A stretch of 31,193 nt of DNA from positions 1-31,193 of the IMG/VR virus record IMGVR_UViG_3300020020_000123, one strand, 5' to 3'. The stretch comes from a virus. Positions 23,248-29,292 of this stretch are shown in pieces. The position numbers and the translations under genes were made by a program. Below the pieces are notes generated by a model. The model did not search any database, was not told the origin of the DNA, and saw nothing but the letters and a program-made list of their open reading frames with translations. The stretch's first letter is position 1. Every line of letters begins with the position of its first letter.

Positions 23248-25167
23248 TTAAATCTTCAATCCGTACATCGCCGCCCACGTGCGAATGTCTATGCGGCCTT
23301 TACTCATAGGCGTATCTTCGCGGTAGGTGCCGTCTTTGTTCTGCAAACGGGCTTCAAGGTGCAGATGCGCTCCCGTACTATTGCCGCTTGACCCCAACAG
23401 ACCCACCATGTCGCCCGCTTGCAGCCGCGTGCCCGCCGTTGCCCCTGGCTCATCCAAATGGCAGTACATGACGTAAGCGTCCAAGTCCCTATAGTCCATC
23501 CTCACATAGTGACCATAGCCGGCGTCAAAGTCGGCAAAGGCGACAATGCCGCTGGCCATGCTGCGAACCGGCGTGCGCAGTGGACGGCCGCCGAGGTCAG
23601 TTCCGTTATGTGCCCTAAAGCCATATTGCTCGTAAGCGTCGCTCTCCTCATAGAAGTTTTGCGTGATAACGGCCCCTGGCAACGGATGCACCAGCTCACG
23701 CTCCACTGGCGGCTTGATAGGCGGCTCGATGGGCGGGATGGGCGGCACTGGTCGCTCTGCTCTGACGCGCTGAAAAACAAAAGCATACGAAGTGTGAATC
23801 TTGTAATCAGGTTGCGCGATGCTGCCTAGACCCATACCCCAAAGCACATCGGTCGGGTTGCCGTCGGCTATCCTGATGCCATAGGAAGGAGCCACATTGT
23901 ACATGCCGAAGTCTTTGCTGTACGGATGCCCAAGCCACGGGTCGTGCTTGACCTCGCTGGGCTGGGTATCTTCGCCCGATTGCCAATACCACGTAATCGG
24001 CACGCCGGTCAGCAGCTGCTCGTTCTCATCCAGCACCGTCACAAAAGTGTTGATGCGATTTTGCGCCTGCTCCTGGTTAAACCACTCTCCGCTGACGCAG
24101 CGCCAGACCGTCTGGCCGGCGGCGGCTTCGGCGACCGTCAGCTCACAGCCGCGTAGGGACAGGCGCGGATCCCACTCGATGTCTGGTTCTGGTGTTGGCA
24201 TGGGCGGCTCCGGCTGTGGGTCTGGTGGCCACGGCTGAGGCGGCTCTGGGATGGGCGAGGGAGCCGGCGCTTGGTAGCCGCGCCTGACCGCCGCCTTAAA
24301 GTCGTCAATGACGCCGTTCTTGGTGCTGATCACCCACTGGTCATGATTCTCCCAGCGGTAGAGACACAGGCAGCTAATCTTCTGATTGCTGGCGGCATGG
24401 TTCCAGGCGTCTATCTCCTGATAGGCATTGCGCACCCAGCCGCTGTTGGCATCTTTCCAGCGCACGTTCTGGTCAGTTTCGGTGATGTAGACGGGCAGCC
24501 CACGCATCGATGCCGGCACCAGGCCGAGGAAATCCTTGTAGGCGCGGAAGCCGTTGCGCCACTGGTCGTAGGGGTAGTCCATCTTATCTTCCGAATAGAT
24601 GCTCTCCGGGTTGGCGCCTCTCGAATAGGTATGAATGGTTAGGCCATCGGCGCCAGCATCGCCGCTCTGATTGAGCGCCAGCAGAGAGAGCATTTCGTGC
24701 CAGTAGTCCATGCACCAGCCTGTATCTACGTTGTAAGGCGCCACGGCCGCGGGATAGACAAGATGCTGCAGGCCACGCTGCTTAATCATATTGCGGCAGC
24801 GTTTGTAGCAGTCAACATACTGCCGCGCGGTAATGGGCACGCCCTGACAACGCTCGCCGGCCAGGTTTGGCTCATTGCCGATGATCCAATGCGTGCAGCC
24901 GCTGGAGGCCGTGACAAAGTTGGCACAGCGCACGGCAAAGGCATCGTAGCGGTCGGGCAGCGGGATGGTTCCTTCCCCGTGGTGCGAGTAGTTGAGGCGC
25001 ACAATCGGCGTCACCCCGTAGGCGGCCAGCCAGGTATAGTTGCCGCCGCTGCGGTCGCCTGGGTCGGCGCCGATGCTCTCGCTATGCACGGCCCAGCCGC
25101 TCATGCCGGCGTCGCGGATGAGACTCGCCCAATCTGCGCTGGCGTCGTGCATACCATAGAGGTTCAA
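23248..25167 (-). CDS. Bifunctional lysin: glycoside hydrolase plus M23 peptidase
   Basis: A 639-residue protein. Residues ~1-300 are a (beta/alpha)8 glycosidase-like domain with acid/base Glu99 in 'HWIIGNEPNLAG' and nucleophile Glu230 in 'PVYITETDQN' (clan A spacing). Residues 301-330 are a Pro-rich linker. Residues ~331-470 are a beta-sandwich domain. A second Pro linker (473-488) leads to an M23/LytM peptidase with HNGTD (H520, D524), catalytic H570 in 'VMYCHLD' and HLH (H601, H603). It would cut both glycan strands and peptide bridges of peptidoglycan. There is no signal peptide, so release needs a holin. It starts at TTG 25167, overlapping the previous gene (TTGA). ATG 25152 is an alternative that would lose the first beta strand. 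Confidence 0.88.
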   Translation of the reverse strand: MNLYGMHDASADWASLIRDAGMSGWAVHSESIGADPGDRSGGNYTWLAAYGVTPIVRLNYSHHGEGTIPLPDRYDAFAVRCANFVTASSGCTHWIIGNEPNLAGERCQGVPITARQYVDCYKRCRNMIKQRGLQHLVYPAAVAPYNVDTGWCMDYWHEMLSLLALNQSGDAGADGLTIHTYSRGANPESIYSEDKMDYPYDQWRNGFRAYKDFLGLVPASMRGLPVYITETDQNVRWKDANSGWVRNAYQEIDAWNHAASNQKISCLCLYRWENHDQWVISTKNGVIDDFKAAVRRGYQAPAPSPIPEPPQPWPPDPQPEPPMPTPEPDIEWDPRLSLRGCELTVAEAAAGQTVWRCVSGEWFNQEQAQNRINTFVTVLDENEQLLTGVPITWYWQSGEDTQPSEVKHDPWLGHPYSKDFGMYNVAPSYGIRIADGNPTDVLWGMGLGSIAQPDYKIHTSYAFVFQRVRAERPVPPIPPIEPPIKPPVERELVHPLPGAVITQNFYEESDAYEQYGFRAHNGTDLGGRPLRTPVRSMASGIVAFADFDAGYGHYVRMDYRDLDAYVMYCHLDEPGATAGTRLQAGDMVGLLGSSGNSTGAHLHLEARLQNKDGTYREDTPMSKGRIDIRTWAAMYGLKI

Positions 25168-25361
25168 TCCTGCACCGCTTCCATCTCTTGCGTTTCGTCC
25201 TTCCTCATGGCCAGCGCCAAGACCAGCGCCCGCGCTTCCTGCGGTGTATCACGCGGCGCATAGTCCACCCACGTGCGCCCGTAACTGGGCTGCACTTGCA
25301 CCATGCGCGGATTGCTGGGCGACTGCCGGTACTTCTTGGCTCCGGCGATGCTTTCGATCAC
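25164..25361 (-). CDS. Small protein with NPR-V-V...W-x-x-Y motif
   Basis: A 65-residue protein from GTG 25361 (GTGA overlap with the preceding gene), its stop overlapping the lysin start (TTGA). It contains 'SNPRMVQVQPSYGRTWVDY', the same N-P/N-R-x-V-x-V...W-x-x-Y pattern as the gene at 25358-25612 and at 27475-27678, followed by a helix 'TPQEARALVLALA'. It may be a small beta-alpha fold that has duplicated. The family was not recognised. Confidence 0.65.
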   Translation of the reverse strand: MIESIAGAKKYRQSPSNPRMVQVQPSYGRTWVDYAPRDTPQEARALVLALAMRKDETQEMEAVQD

Positions 25362-25612
25362 GGCGTCACCTCCTCGGCCACTTCCTTTTGGTGTTTGCCA
25401 CTTTGTTCAGACGTTCCATCGCTCCCGTCCCTGTGGCAAAGCACCAAAACCAACGGCTCTTGCAACAACCCCAGCATGCGCTCAGCATCGTCCTCGGAAA
25501 CGCATAGTTGGTATAAGCGCCACAGCGTTGGGCGGCCGGCGTGCGCTTGCTTGTATCTCACCTCGACGGCGCGGGGATTGCGTTCGGAAATTTGATATTG
25601 GTAGCCGGTCAT
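25358..25612 (-). CDS. Small protein, paralogue of the 25164-25361 gene
   Basis: An 84-residue protein from ATG 25612 (ATGA overlap). 'ISERNPRAVEVRYKQ' then 'TLWRLYQLCVSEDDAERMLG' repeats the N-P-R-A/M-V-x-V...W-x-x-Y and helix arrangement of its neighbour. The C-terminal 25 residues are polar and probably disordered. All four small genes 25164-26084 are coupled by stop/start overlaps, so they form one expression unit with the lysin. The function is unknown. Confidence 0.65.
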   Translation of the reverse strand: MTGYQYQISERNPRAVEVRYKQAHAGRPTLWRLYQLCVSEDDAERMLGLLQEPLVLVLCHRDGSDGTSEQSGKHQKEVAEEVTP

Positions 25613-25833
25613 AGGTCTAACTCCGCATGGGTGACTCTGTTGGGCCGTGGCGTTTCTTGTCCCTGCATGATCATGAGTTGCAAGACTTCAATCATCATGC
25701 GTAAATCTGCTGTATGCCGCTCATGCTCTGCGCTTAAGCGATCCAGGCTCAGGCGAAAGCTCAGATATTGCAGATAGAGCGCAATGCTGCCAATGGCCAA
25801 ATATCCACCGATGACAATCGGCCACTCAATCAC
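25609..25833 (-). CDS. Small membrane-anchored coiled-coil protein (lysis region)
   Basis: A 74-residue protein from GTG 25833 (GTGA overlap with the gene before it). One N-terminal membrane segment, 'VIGGYLAIGSIALYLQYL', is followed by a helix 'FRLSLDRLSAEHERHTADL' and a short polar tail. It resembles its upstream neighbour in plan: one anchor then a coiled coil. Position and shape fit a lysis accessory (antiholin or spanin-like), but no conserved lysis motif is visible. Confidence 0.6.
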   Translation of the reverse strand: MIEWPIVIGGYLAIGSIALYLQYLSFRLSLDRLSAEHERHTADLRMMIEVLQLMIMQGQETPRPNRVTHAELDL

Positions 25834-26084
25834 GCTTCCACATCCTGGTAGACGCTCAAATCCATTGCCGCCAGGGCGCGGCGCTGGTCGGCCAGTTCCG
25901 CCTTCAAATCCTGGTTTTCGACGTAGAGATCGCAGACGCGTTCATGCAACGTGGCGAGCGCGTCCTCGTAGCATCGACGCTGCTCTTTGGCAGCGCGTGC
26001 TGCCCGCGCATCCACCATCCATAGGGCGACAATGGCGACCAGGGCATAGCCGATAACATAAAAGAGCGGCGTCCAGTCTTGCAT
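25830..26084 (-). CDS. Small membrane-anchored coiled-coil protein, first gene of the lysis region
   Basis: An 84-residue protein from ATG 26084. A longer frame up to 26198 would run through a terminator, so I reject it. Membrane segment 'PLFYVIGYALVAIVALWMV' (residues ~5-23) leads to a coiled coil 'HERVCDLYVENQDLKAELAD' with heptad leucines. It is the first gene after the tandem terminators, so it opens the late transcript. An upstream ribosome site is not obvious. An i-spanin-like protein is one possibility, only if the host has an outer membrane. Confidence 0.6.
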   Translation of the reverse strand: MQDWTPLFYVIGYALVAIVALWMVDARAARAAKEQRRCYEDALATLHERVCDLYVENQDLKAELADQRRALAAMDLSVYQDVEA

Positions 26085-26101
26085 GGCGTTTTGGGAGGAA
26101 A

Positions 26102-26134
26102 TAAAAAAAGGGCCGGCGAGATAGCTCGCCAGCC
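26102..26134 (-). terminator. Intrinsic terminator T2, directly before the lysis genes
   Basis: On the minus strand GGCTGGCGAG pairs with CTCGCCGGCC (10 bp, one G-U) around CTAT, followed by CTTTTTTTATTT. It is just upstream of ATG 26084 and about 10 bases after the expected start site of the TATAAT box at 26148-26153. Confidence 0.85.
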
Positions 26135-26147
26135 GCTTCGACTGTGC

Positions 26148-26153
26148 ATTATA
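26148..26153 (-). promoter_or_regulatory. TATAAT box between two terminators (candidate late promoter)
   Basis: A perfect TATAAT on the minus strand, with no good -35 and no TG extension. Position, after the early operon terminator and just before T2, is that of a late promoter whose transcript is stopped unless antiterminated. The -10 match alone is weak evidence. Confidence 0.4.
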
Positions 26154-26177
26154 GGTGGCTGTGATGAGACGGCCATG

Positions 26178-26222
26178 AAAAACAGAAGGCTCGCGCACAG
26201 CCTAGCGGCTGACGGGCCTTCT
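26178..26222 (-). terminator. Intrinsic terminator T1, end of early operon
   Basis: On the minus strand AGAAGGC pairs with GCCTTCT (7 bp) and contains a nested CAGCC/GGCTG hairpin, followed by GTTTTTC. It lies about 60 bases after the stop of the nucleotidyltransferase gene. Confidence 0.7.
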
Positions 26223-26285
26223 ACGCGTTAGGATAACACTAGCCGCGCGCCGCGTCAACCAAAAGGGTATGTATCGTCTTGATGT

Positions 26286-26825
26286 CTAGCGTTTCTCCGG
26301 GGAAATGAAGTCCATTTCCCATAACTCAAAAATGTCCTGCTCCTCTGGTGTCAGCATCTTTCCGCCGCCACTCCATACCCGCGCATCTTCTACCCGGTAC
26401 TCATTCGGCATATAGCCGCCCTGCCACTTGGGCGTCACCATCTTCTGACTGAAGAGAGCACTGCCGGTGCGGATCAAAAAATTCACGCCCCATGTGGCTG
26501 GGTCAGGCTGCAAGAACAAATCCACCGTGTAGGTGTTGCCGACCGTAGTGGTAAAGCTGAACTGCTTGAACTTCGGCCCATTCTTGAGCAACTGAATGGG
26601 CCATGATGCCAGCAAATGATCCACTTGGCTGACGCTGGTTGGATTGCCGAAGAGGTCAACATCCAACTTAGGCACGGCCACGATCTCAATGTCGCCGACC
26701 ATCGACGCGCAACGGCGCAGGCTGCCGGCGATTGCGATGCGATGGCAGGCGTCGGCAAGGCGATCCACGACCGCGCTGGCGACGGGGCGCATCTGGGCGT
26801 AGGGCAGCTTGGTGGTGGCGCTCAT
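26286..26825 (-). CDS. DNA polymerase X/beta-like nucleotidyltransferase
   Basis: A 179-residue protein from ATG 26825, overlapping the previous stop (ATGA). A longer frame to 27092 is out of context. The motif 'AIAGSLRRCASMVGDIEIVAV' is that of the X family (G34-S35 with D45 and E47), the third acid is D102 in 'YTVDLFLQ', and 'IRTGSALFSQKM' plus the C-terminal 'TPEEQDIFELWEMDFISPEK' match the thumb and end of family-X enzymes (T-E-E-E-x-F-E-x-L...I-P-P-E-x-R). The helix-hairpin-helix and 8-kDa parts of full PolX are missing. It may be a phage gap-filling polymerase or another nucleotidyltransferase. It is the last early gene. Confidence 0.8.
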   Translation of the reverse strand: MSATTKLPYAQMRPVASAVVDRLADACHRIAIAGSLRRCASMVGDIEIVAVPKLDVDLFGNPTSVSQVDHLLASWPIQLLKNGPKFKQFSFTTTVGNTYTVDLFLQPDPATWGVNFLIRTGSALFSQKMVTPKWQGGYMPNEYRVEDARVWSGGGKMLTPEEQDIFELWEMDFISPEKR

Positions 26826-27478
26826 CTCTCCTCCTTCGCCGCTTCTCCTGCGCGCTGGCGCGGGCGCAGCTCCGCCTCTTGCGCCAGATCGATCCAGCTC
26901 ATGTTGAGACGCTGCATGTGTGCGCCGGCCGTCGCCCAGTTGCCAGGCCGCGCCGCATCGAAGGTGGCAATGCTGGGCATGACACCCGTGCCCAGCGAAA
27001 GCCGCTGCAGCTCGGCGACAATTTGCTCTAGGGACGGCAGCACGTTGCCCTTGCGTCCTGTGCTGGCCGGCAGCTGGTAATCCATCTTGCACCGGCGCTG
27101 GTGCTTGAGCTTGTCCAGCTGCCGGCGGCGAGCATCGGTGATCTTGGGCTTGGGTGCTTCGTCGTCAATCTCGTCGAGGTCGTCAATTTCGTCCAGGTCA
27201 GTTAGCTCGTCAATCTCAACTTCGTCCAACGCATCCCCCTTCGTGAGCAGCGGCAGCGTGCCGTTGGTATGTTGTGGAACAACCTCAAGCGCGGCCTGGC
27301 GGTTGAGCGCATCATAAAAGGCGCGCTCTGAATCCTCCTGCCACTCGACAAAGACCTCGCACGTCAAACGCACCACGCCAACGCTTAGGCTGCCCAGCGT
27401 ATTAGGCCCAAACTCCGCCAGGCGCTCATTAACCGATTTGGTTAGTGCAGCCAGCTCCTCTGCTGTTAGACTGCTCAC
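26822..27478 (-). CDS. Early protein with acidic linker and C-terminal DNA-binding-like domain
   Basis: A 218-residue protein from GTG 27478 (GTGA overlap). The N-terminal ~70 residues are helical ('LTAEELAALTKSVNERLAEF'). Residues 80-107 form an acidic linker made of D-E-I-D-D-L repeats. Then comes a basic segment ('TDARRRQLDKLKHQRRCK') and a C-terminal region 'VAELQRLSLGTGVMPSIATF' and 'RPGNWATAGAHMQRLNMSW', which looks like a small helix-turn-helix of the P-S-x-x-x-W/F-D...P-x-W-x-T...R-L-x-x-S-W type. It could be a transcription regulator, and its place right before the late control region would suit one, but this is conjecture. Confidence 0.6.
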   Translation of the reverse strand: MSSLTAEELAALTKSVNERLAEFGPNTLGSLSVGVVRLTCEVFVEWQEDSERAFYDALNRQAALEVVPQHTNGTLPLLTKGDALDEVEIDELTDLDEIDDLDEIDDEAPKPKITDARRRQLDKLKHQRRCKMDYQLPASTGRKGNVLPSLEQIVAELQRLSLGTGVMPSIATFDAARPGNWATAGAHMQRLNMSWIDLAQEAELRPRQRAGEAAKEER

Positions 27479-27678
27479 GGTTGCACCTCCTCCTCATCCA
27501 ATGGCGGTGTTAAGCCCTGACAGGCCAGCACAACCTCCAGCGCGATGGCAGGACAATCATAGGTTTCATAGTCTTTCCAGCGAGCGCCATGCTGGTTGGG
27601 CTTGACCTGCACCGCGCGATTATTCCTGGGGTTGATGCGCCAGCGCCACCCTGCTTTGGCGTCTGAGTTTTCAATCAC
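27475..27678 (-). CDS. Small protein with NR-V-V...W-x-x-Y motif
   Basis: A 67-residue protein. GTG 27678 has an ideal site AAGGAGG five bases upstream, so I choose it over the start at 27732. 'RINPRNNRAVQVKPNQHGAR' then 'WKDYETYDCPAIALEVVLAC' repeats the N-P/N-R-x-V-x-V...W-x-x-Y plan of the two small genes at 25164-25612. It ends in an acidic tail. Function unknown. Confidence 0.65.
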   Translation of the reverse strand: MIENSDAKAGWRWRINPRNNRAVQVKPNQHGARWKDYETYDCPAIALEVVLACQGLTPPLDEEEVQP

Positions 27679-27819
27679 AAATTCCTCCTTTAACAGTATG
27701 ATCGCGTAGGCATTATGATTACGGCCCAGCACCGCCTGGCCCTCGTCTCGGTCCCGCCGCCGCCGCCGAATAGGGACGGGAATGGGGCAGCATGGGCAGC
27801 CAAAGCACGACCGGCATGG

Positions 27820-28563
27820 CTACGCGAGGGGATGGGATTCTCGTCCCTCCAGCGCCCGCGTCAGCGCAATGAACAGCTCATCATGCTCGTCACGGGTCAA
27901 GAATGGCATGAATACTTTGTGTGCTGCACCGTCGATCATCTTCAGTCGAAGCTCATGCCGCAGCCTCACCAAATCCCCCGCTGGCGCCGATGGCATGACC
28001 GTGTATTCGGCGTCTATGGTGTCCTCCTCACGCGTTGGGCTGGTCAGTTGTTTTGGCTTGGGCGGCCTGTGGTAGCCGATGATCTCCCTCGTCTTTGCCA
28101 GGGTGATTTTACCCTCTGTTTCGGCAAGCTCAATCGCCTCCACAATCGCCGCGTCAGGCACGGATGGAGGCGACAAAAGGCGGGCGCTGCTGATTCCCAA
28201 ATTTCCAAACTTTGGAAATTTGGAATACCGGATCGCCATGTTCATAAAGTCGTGGGCGCTGCCGTTGCTGTAGCCAAACTCCTCGTCAATCCACTCCGTA
28301 AACCTGTCGGGCAAGAGCGCTTTGACGGCGATCAACTCCTGCCCAATCGTGATCAAGTCTTGCACCGCCCGCCGTTCGCAAGTATGAATTTTGAGCGCCG
28401 CCTCTTGCATCTGTTGGCGCTTTGCCTCATCCTCAATGAGGGCGTACTTATACTTGAGCGTCTTGTACTTTTGGAGCTCATAATAGTTCTTGGCCGGCTT
28501 CTCTTTGGCCTTGCGCCGCCGCTCTTGGCGCTGTTCAAACGTCAAGGTGTTGCGTGCTCTCAT
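27820..28563 (-). CDS. DUF3102/ParB-like DNA-binding protein
   Basis: A 247-residue protein from ATG 28563 (ATGA overlap with the preceding gene). A basic N-terminus ('QRQERRRKAKEKPAKNYYEL') is followed by 'DLITIGQELIAVKALLPDRF' and 'WIDEEFGYSNGSAHDFMNMA', the pattern of DUF3102-type or KorB/ParB helix-turn-helix proteins (I-G-x-x-L-x-x-x-K-x-L-L...W-x-x-x-x-F-G-x-S...A-x-x-F-M). 'AIELAETEGKITLAKTREII' follows. Likely DNA-binding, possibly in replication or partition. The C-terminal ~70 residues are helical and end 'ALEGRESHPLA'. A 141-base gap follows, with no gene that I can support. Confidence 0.72.
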   Translation of the reverse strand: MRARNTLTFEQRQERRRKAKEKPAKNYYELQKYKTLKYKYALIEDEAKRQQMQEAALKIHTCERRAVQDLITIGQELIAVKALLPDRFTEWIDEEFGYSNGSAHDFMNMAIRYSKFPKFGNLGISSARLLSPPSVPDAAIVEAIELAETEGKITLAKTREIIGYHRPPKPKQLTSPTREEDTIDAEYTVMPSAPAGDLVRLRHELRLKMIDGAAHKVFMPFLTRDEHDELFIALTRALEGRESHPLA

Positions 28564-28775
28564 GGTGTCGGCTCCAGTTCCAACCGCTGCCACTCCCCAC
28601 AGAACGCATCAAGTCTTATAGCTTGCTGCCGCCCAATCAGCTTGACCGCCAACTCACGCCCGCGCCGGTTCCACACATAGACGATTTCGACCGGCGCGTG
28701 AATGTGGCGGTACTGGTTATTCTGGACGGCTCTAATGCCGTTGAATATCCAAAAGCCAGGCTCGGTAGGATTCAT
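28560..28775 (-). CDS. Small early protein of unknown function
   Basis: A 71-residue protein from ATG 28775 (ATGA overlap), with stop overlapping the next gene. 'GFWIFNGIRAVQNNQYRH' and 'YVWNRRGRELAVKLIGRQQA' suggest a small beta-rich fold. It is part of the tightly coupled early operon. I do not recognise the family. Confidence 0.6.
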   Translation of the reverse strand: MNPTEPGFWIFNGIRAVQNNQYRHIHAPVEIVYVWNRRGRELAVKLIGRQQAIRLDAFCGEWQRLELEPTP

Positions 28776-28975
28776 AGCGGGTCGCTCCATGCTCTCAAAT
28801 TTCCACAGGGCACCGCGTACATCCTGCCCTCCACTAGCACGCCGTGATTACGACATTTGCGCGCCTTGCAGACGATGACCACCGTGCCAATCTTGCCGTG
28901 CAGCGGAAACCAATCGGCCAGGCTCTTTTTGTACCAAATCTGCACGGTCTGTCCCAATCTTGGGTTTGCCATCAT
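28772..28975 (-). CDS. Small early protein, KOW/SH3-like
   Basis: A 67-residue protein starting at one of two adjacent ATG codons, overlapping the upstream stop. 'RLGQTVQIWYKKSLADWFPL' and 'GKIGTVVIVCKARKCRNHGV' with 'EGRMYAVPCGNLR' have the strand order of small SH3/KOW barrels (G-x-x-G-x-V...G-V-L-V...V-P-x-x-x-L-R). It may bind nucleic acid. The fold is inferred from pattern. Confidence 0.6.
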   Translation of the reverse strand: MMANPRLGQTVQIWYKKSLADWFPLHGKIGTVVIVCKARKCRNHGVLVEGRMYAVPCGNLRAWSDPL

Positions 28976-29292
28976 AGCGGATCTATCCCGATGCTGCTGC
29001 AGCCCCACAGCCAAGTCGCCAGCTCGTGCGCCGTCTTGACGTGCTCAATCGAAGCACGCAACATGCCCAGCTCGTGCTTGGGCCACTTCCAGCACGGTGC
29101 ATTGATAAAATAGGCACAGTATTCCACAACGAGGCGCAACTCGTCCGCTGTCGGCTCGGGCTCGAATCTGGGGTCTGCCATGTGGCGCACATAGACCAGG
29201 ATGGCAGCCCGCGTTGCGCCGTCACGGTGGCCCCAGTAGTGCAAGGGTAAGCCCAGCTCGCCGTAGGTGTCAGTAAAGAGGGTGGCGCTCAT
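28972..29292 (-). CDS. Early protein of unknown function
   Basis: A 106-residue protein from ATG 29292 (ATGA overlap with the replication gene). Helical, with 'LGLPLHYWGHRDGATRAAIL', 'LRLVVEYCAYFINAPCWKW' and 'IEHVKTAHELATWLWGC'. Trp- and Cys-rich for its size. It follows the replication initiator directly, so it might take the place of a helicase loader (lambda P position), but no P-like or DnaC-like motif is visible. Confidence 0.62.
   Translation of the reverse strand: MSATLFTDTYGELGLPLHYWGHRDGATRAAILVYVRHMADPRFEPEPTADELRLVVEYCAYFINAPCWKWPKHELGMLRASIEHVKTAHELATWLWGCSSIGIDPL

Noticed and set aside
27715-28680. Long open frame of 321 codons on the plus strand
   Set aside because: It covers the DUF3102-like gene on the other strand, which has motif support and coupled neighbours. 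The plus frame has a patchwork of Leu/Arg-rich sequence and no domain.
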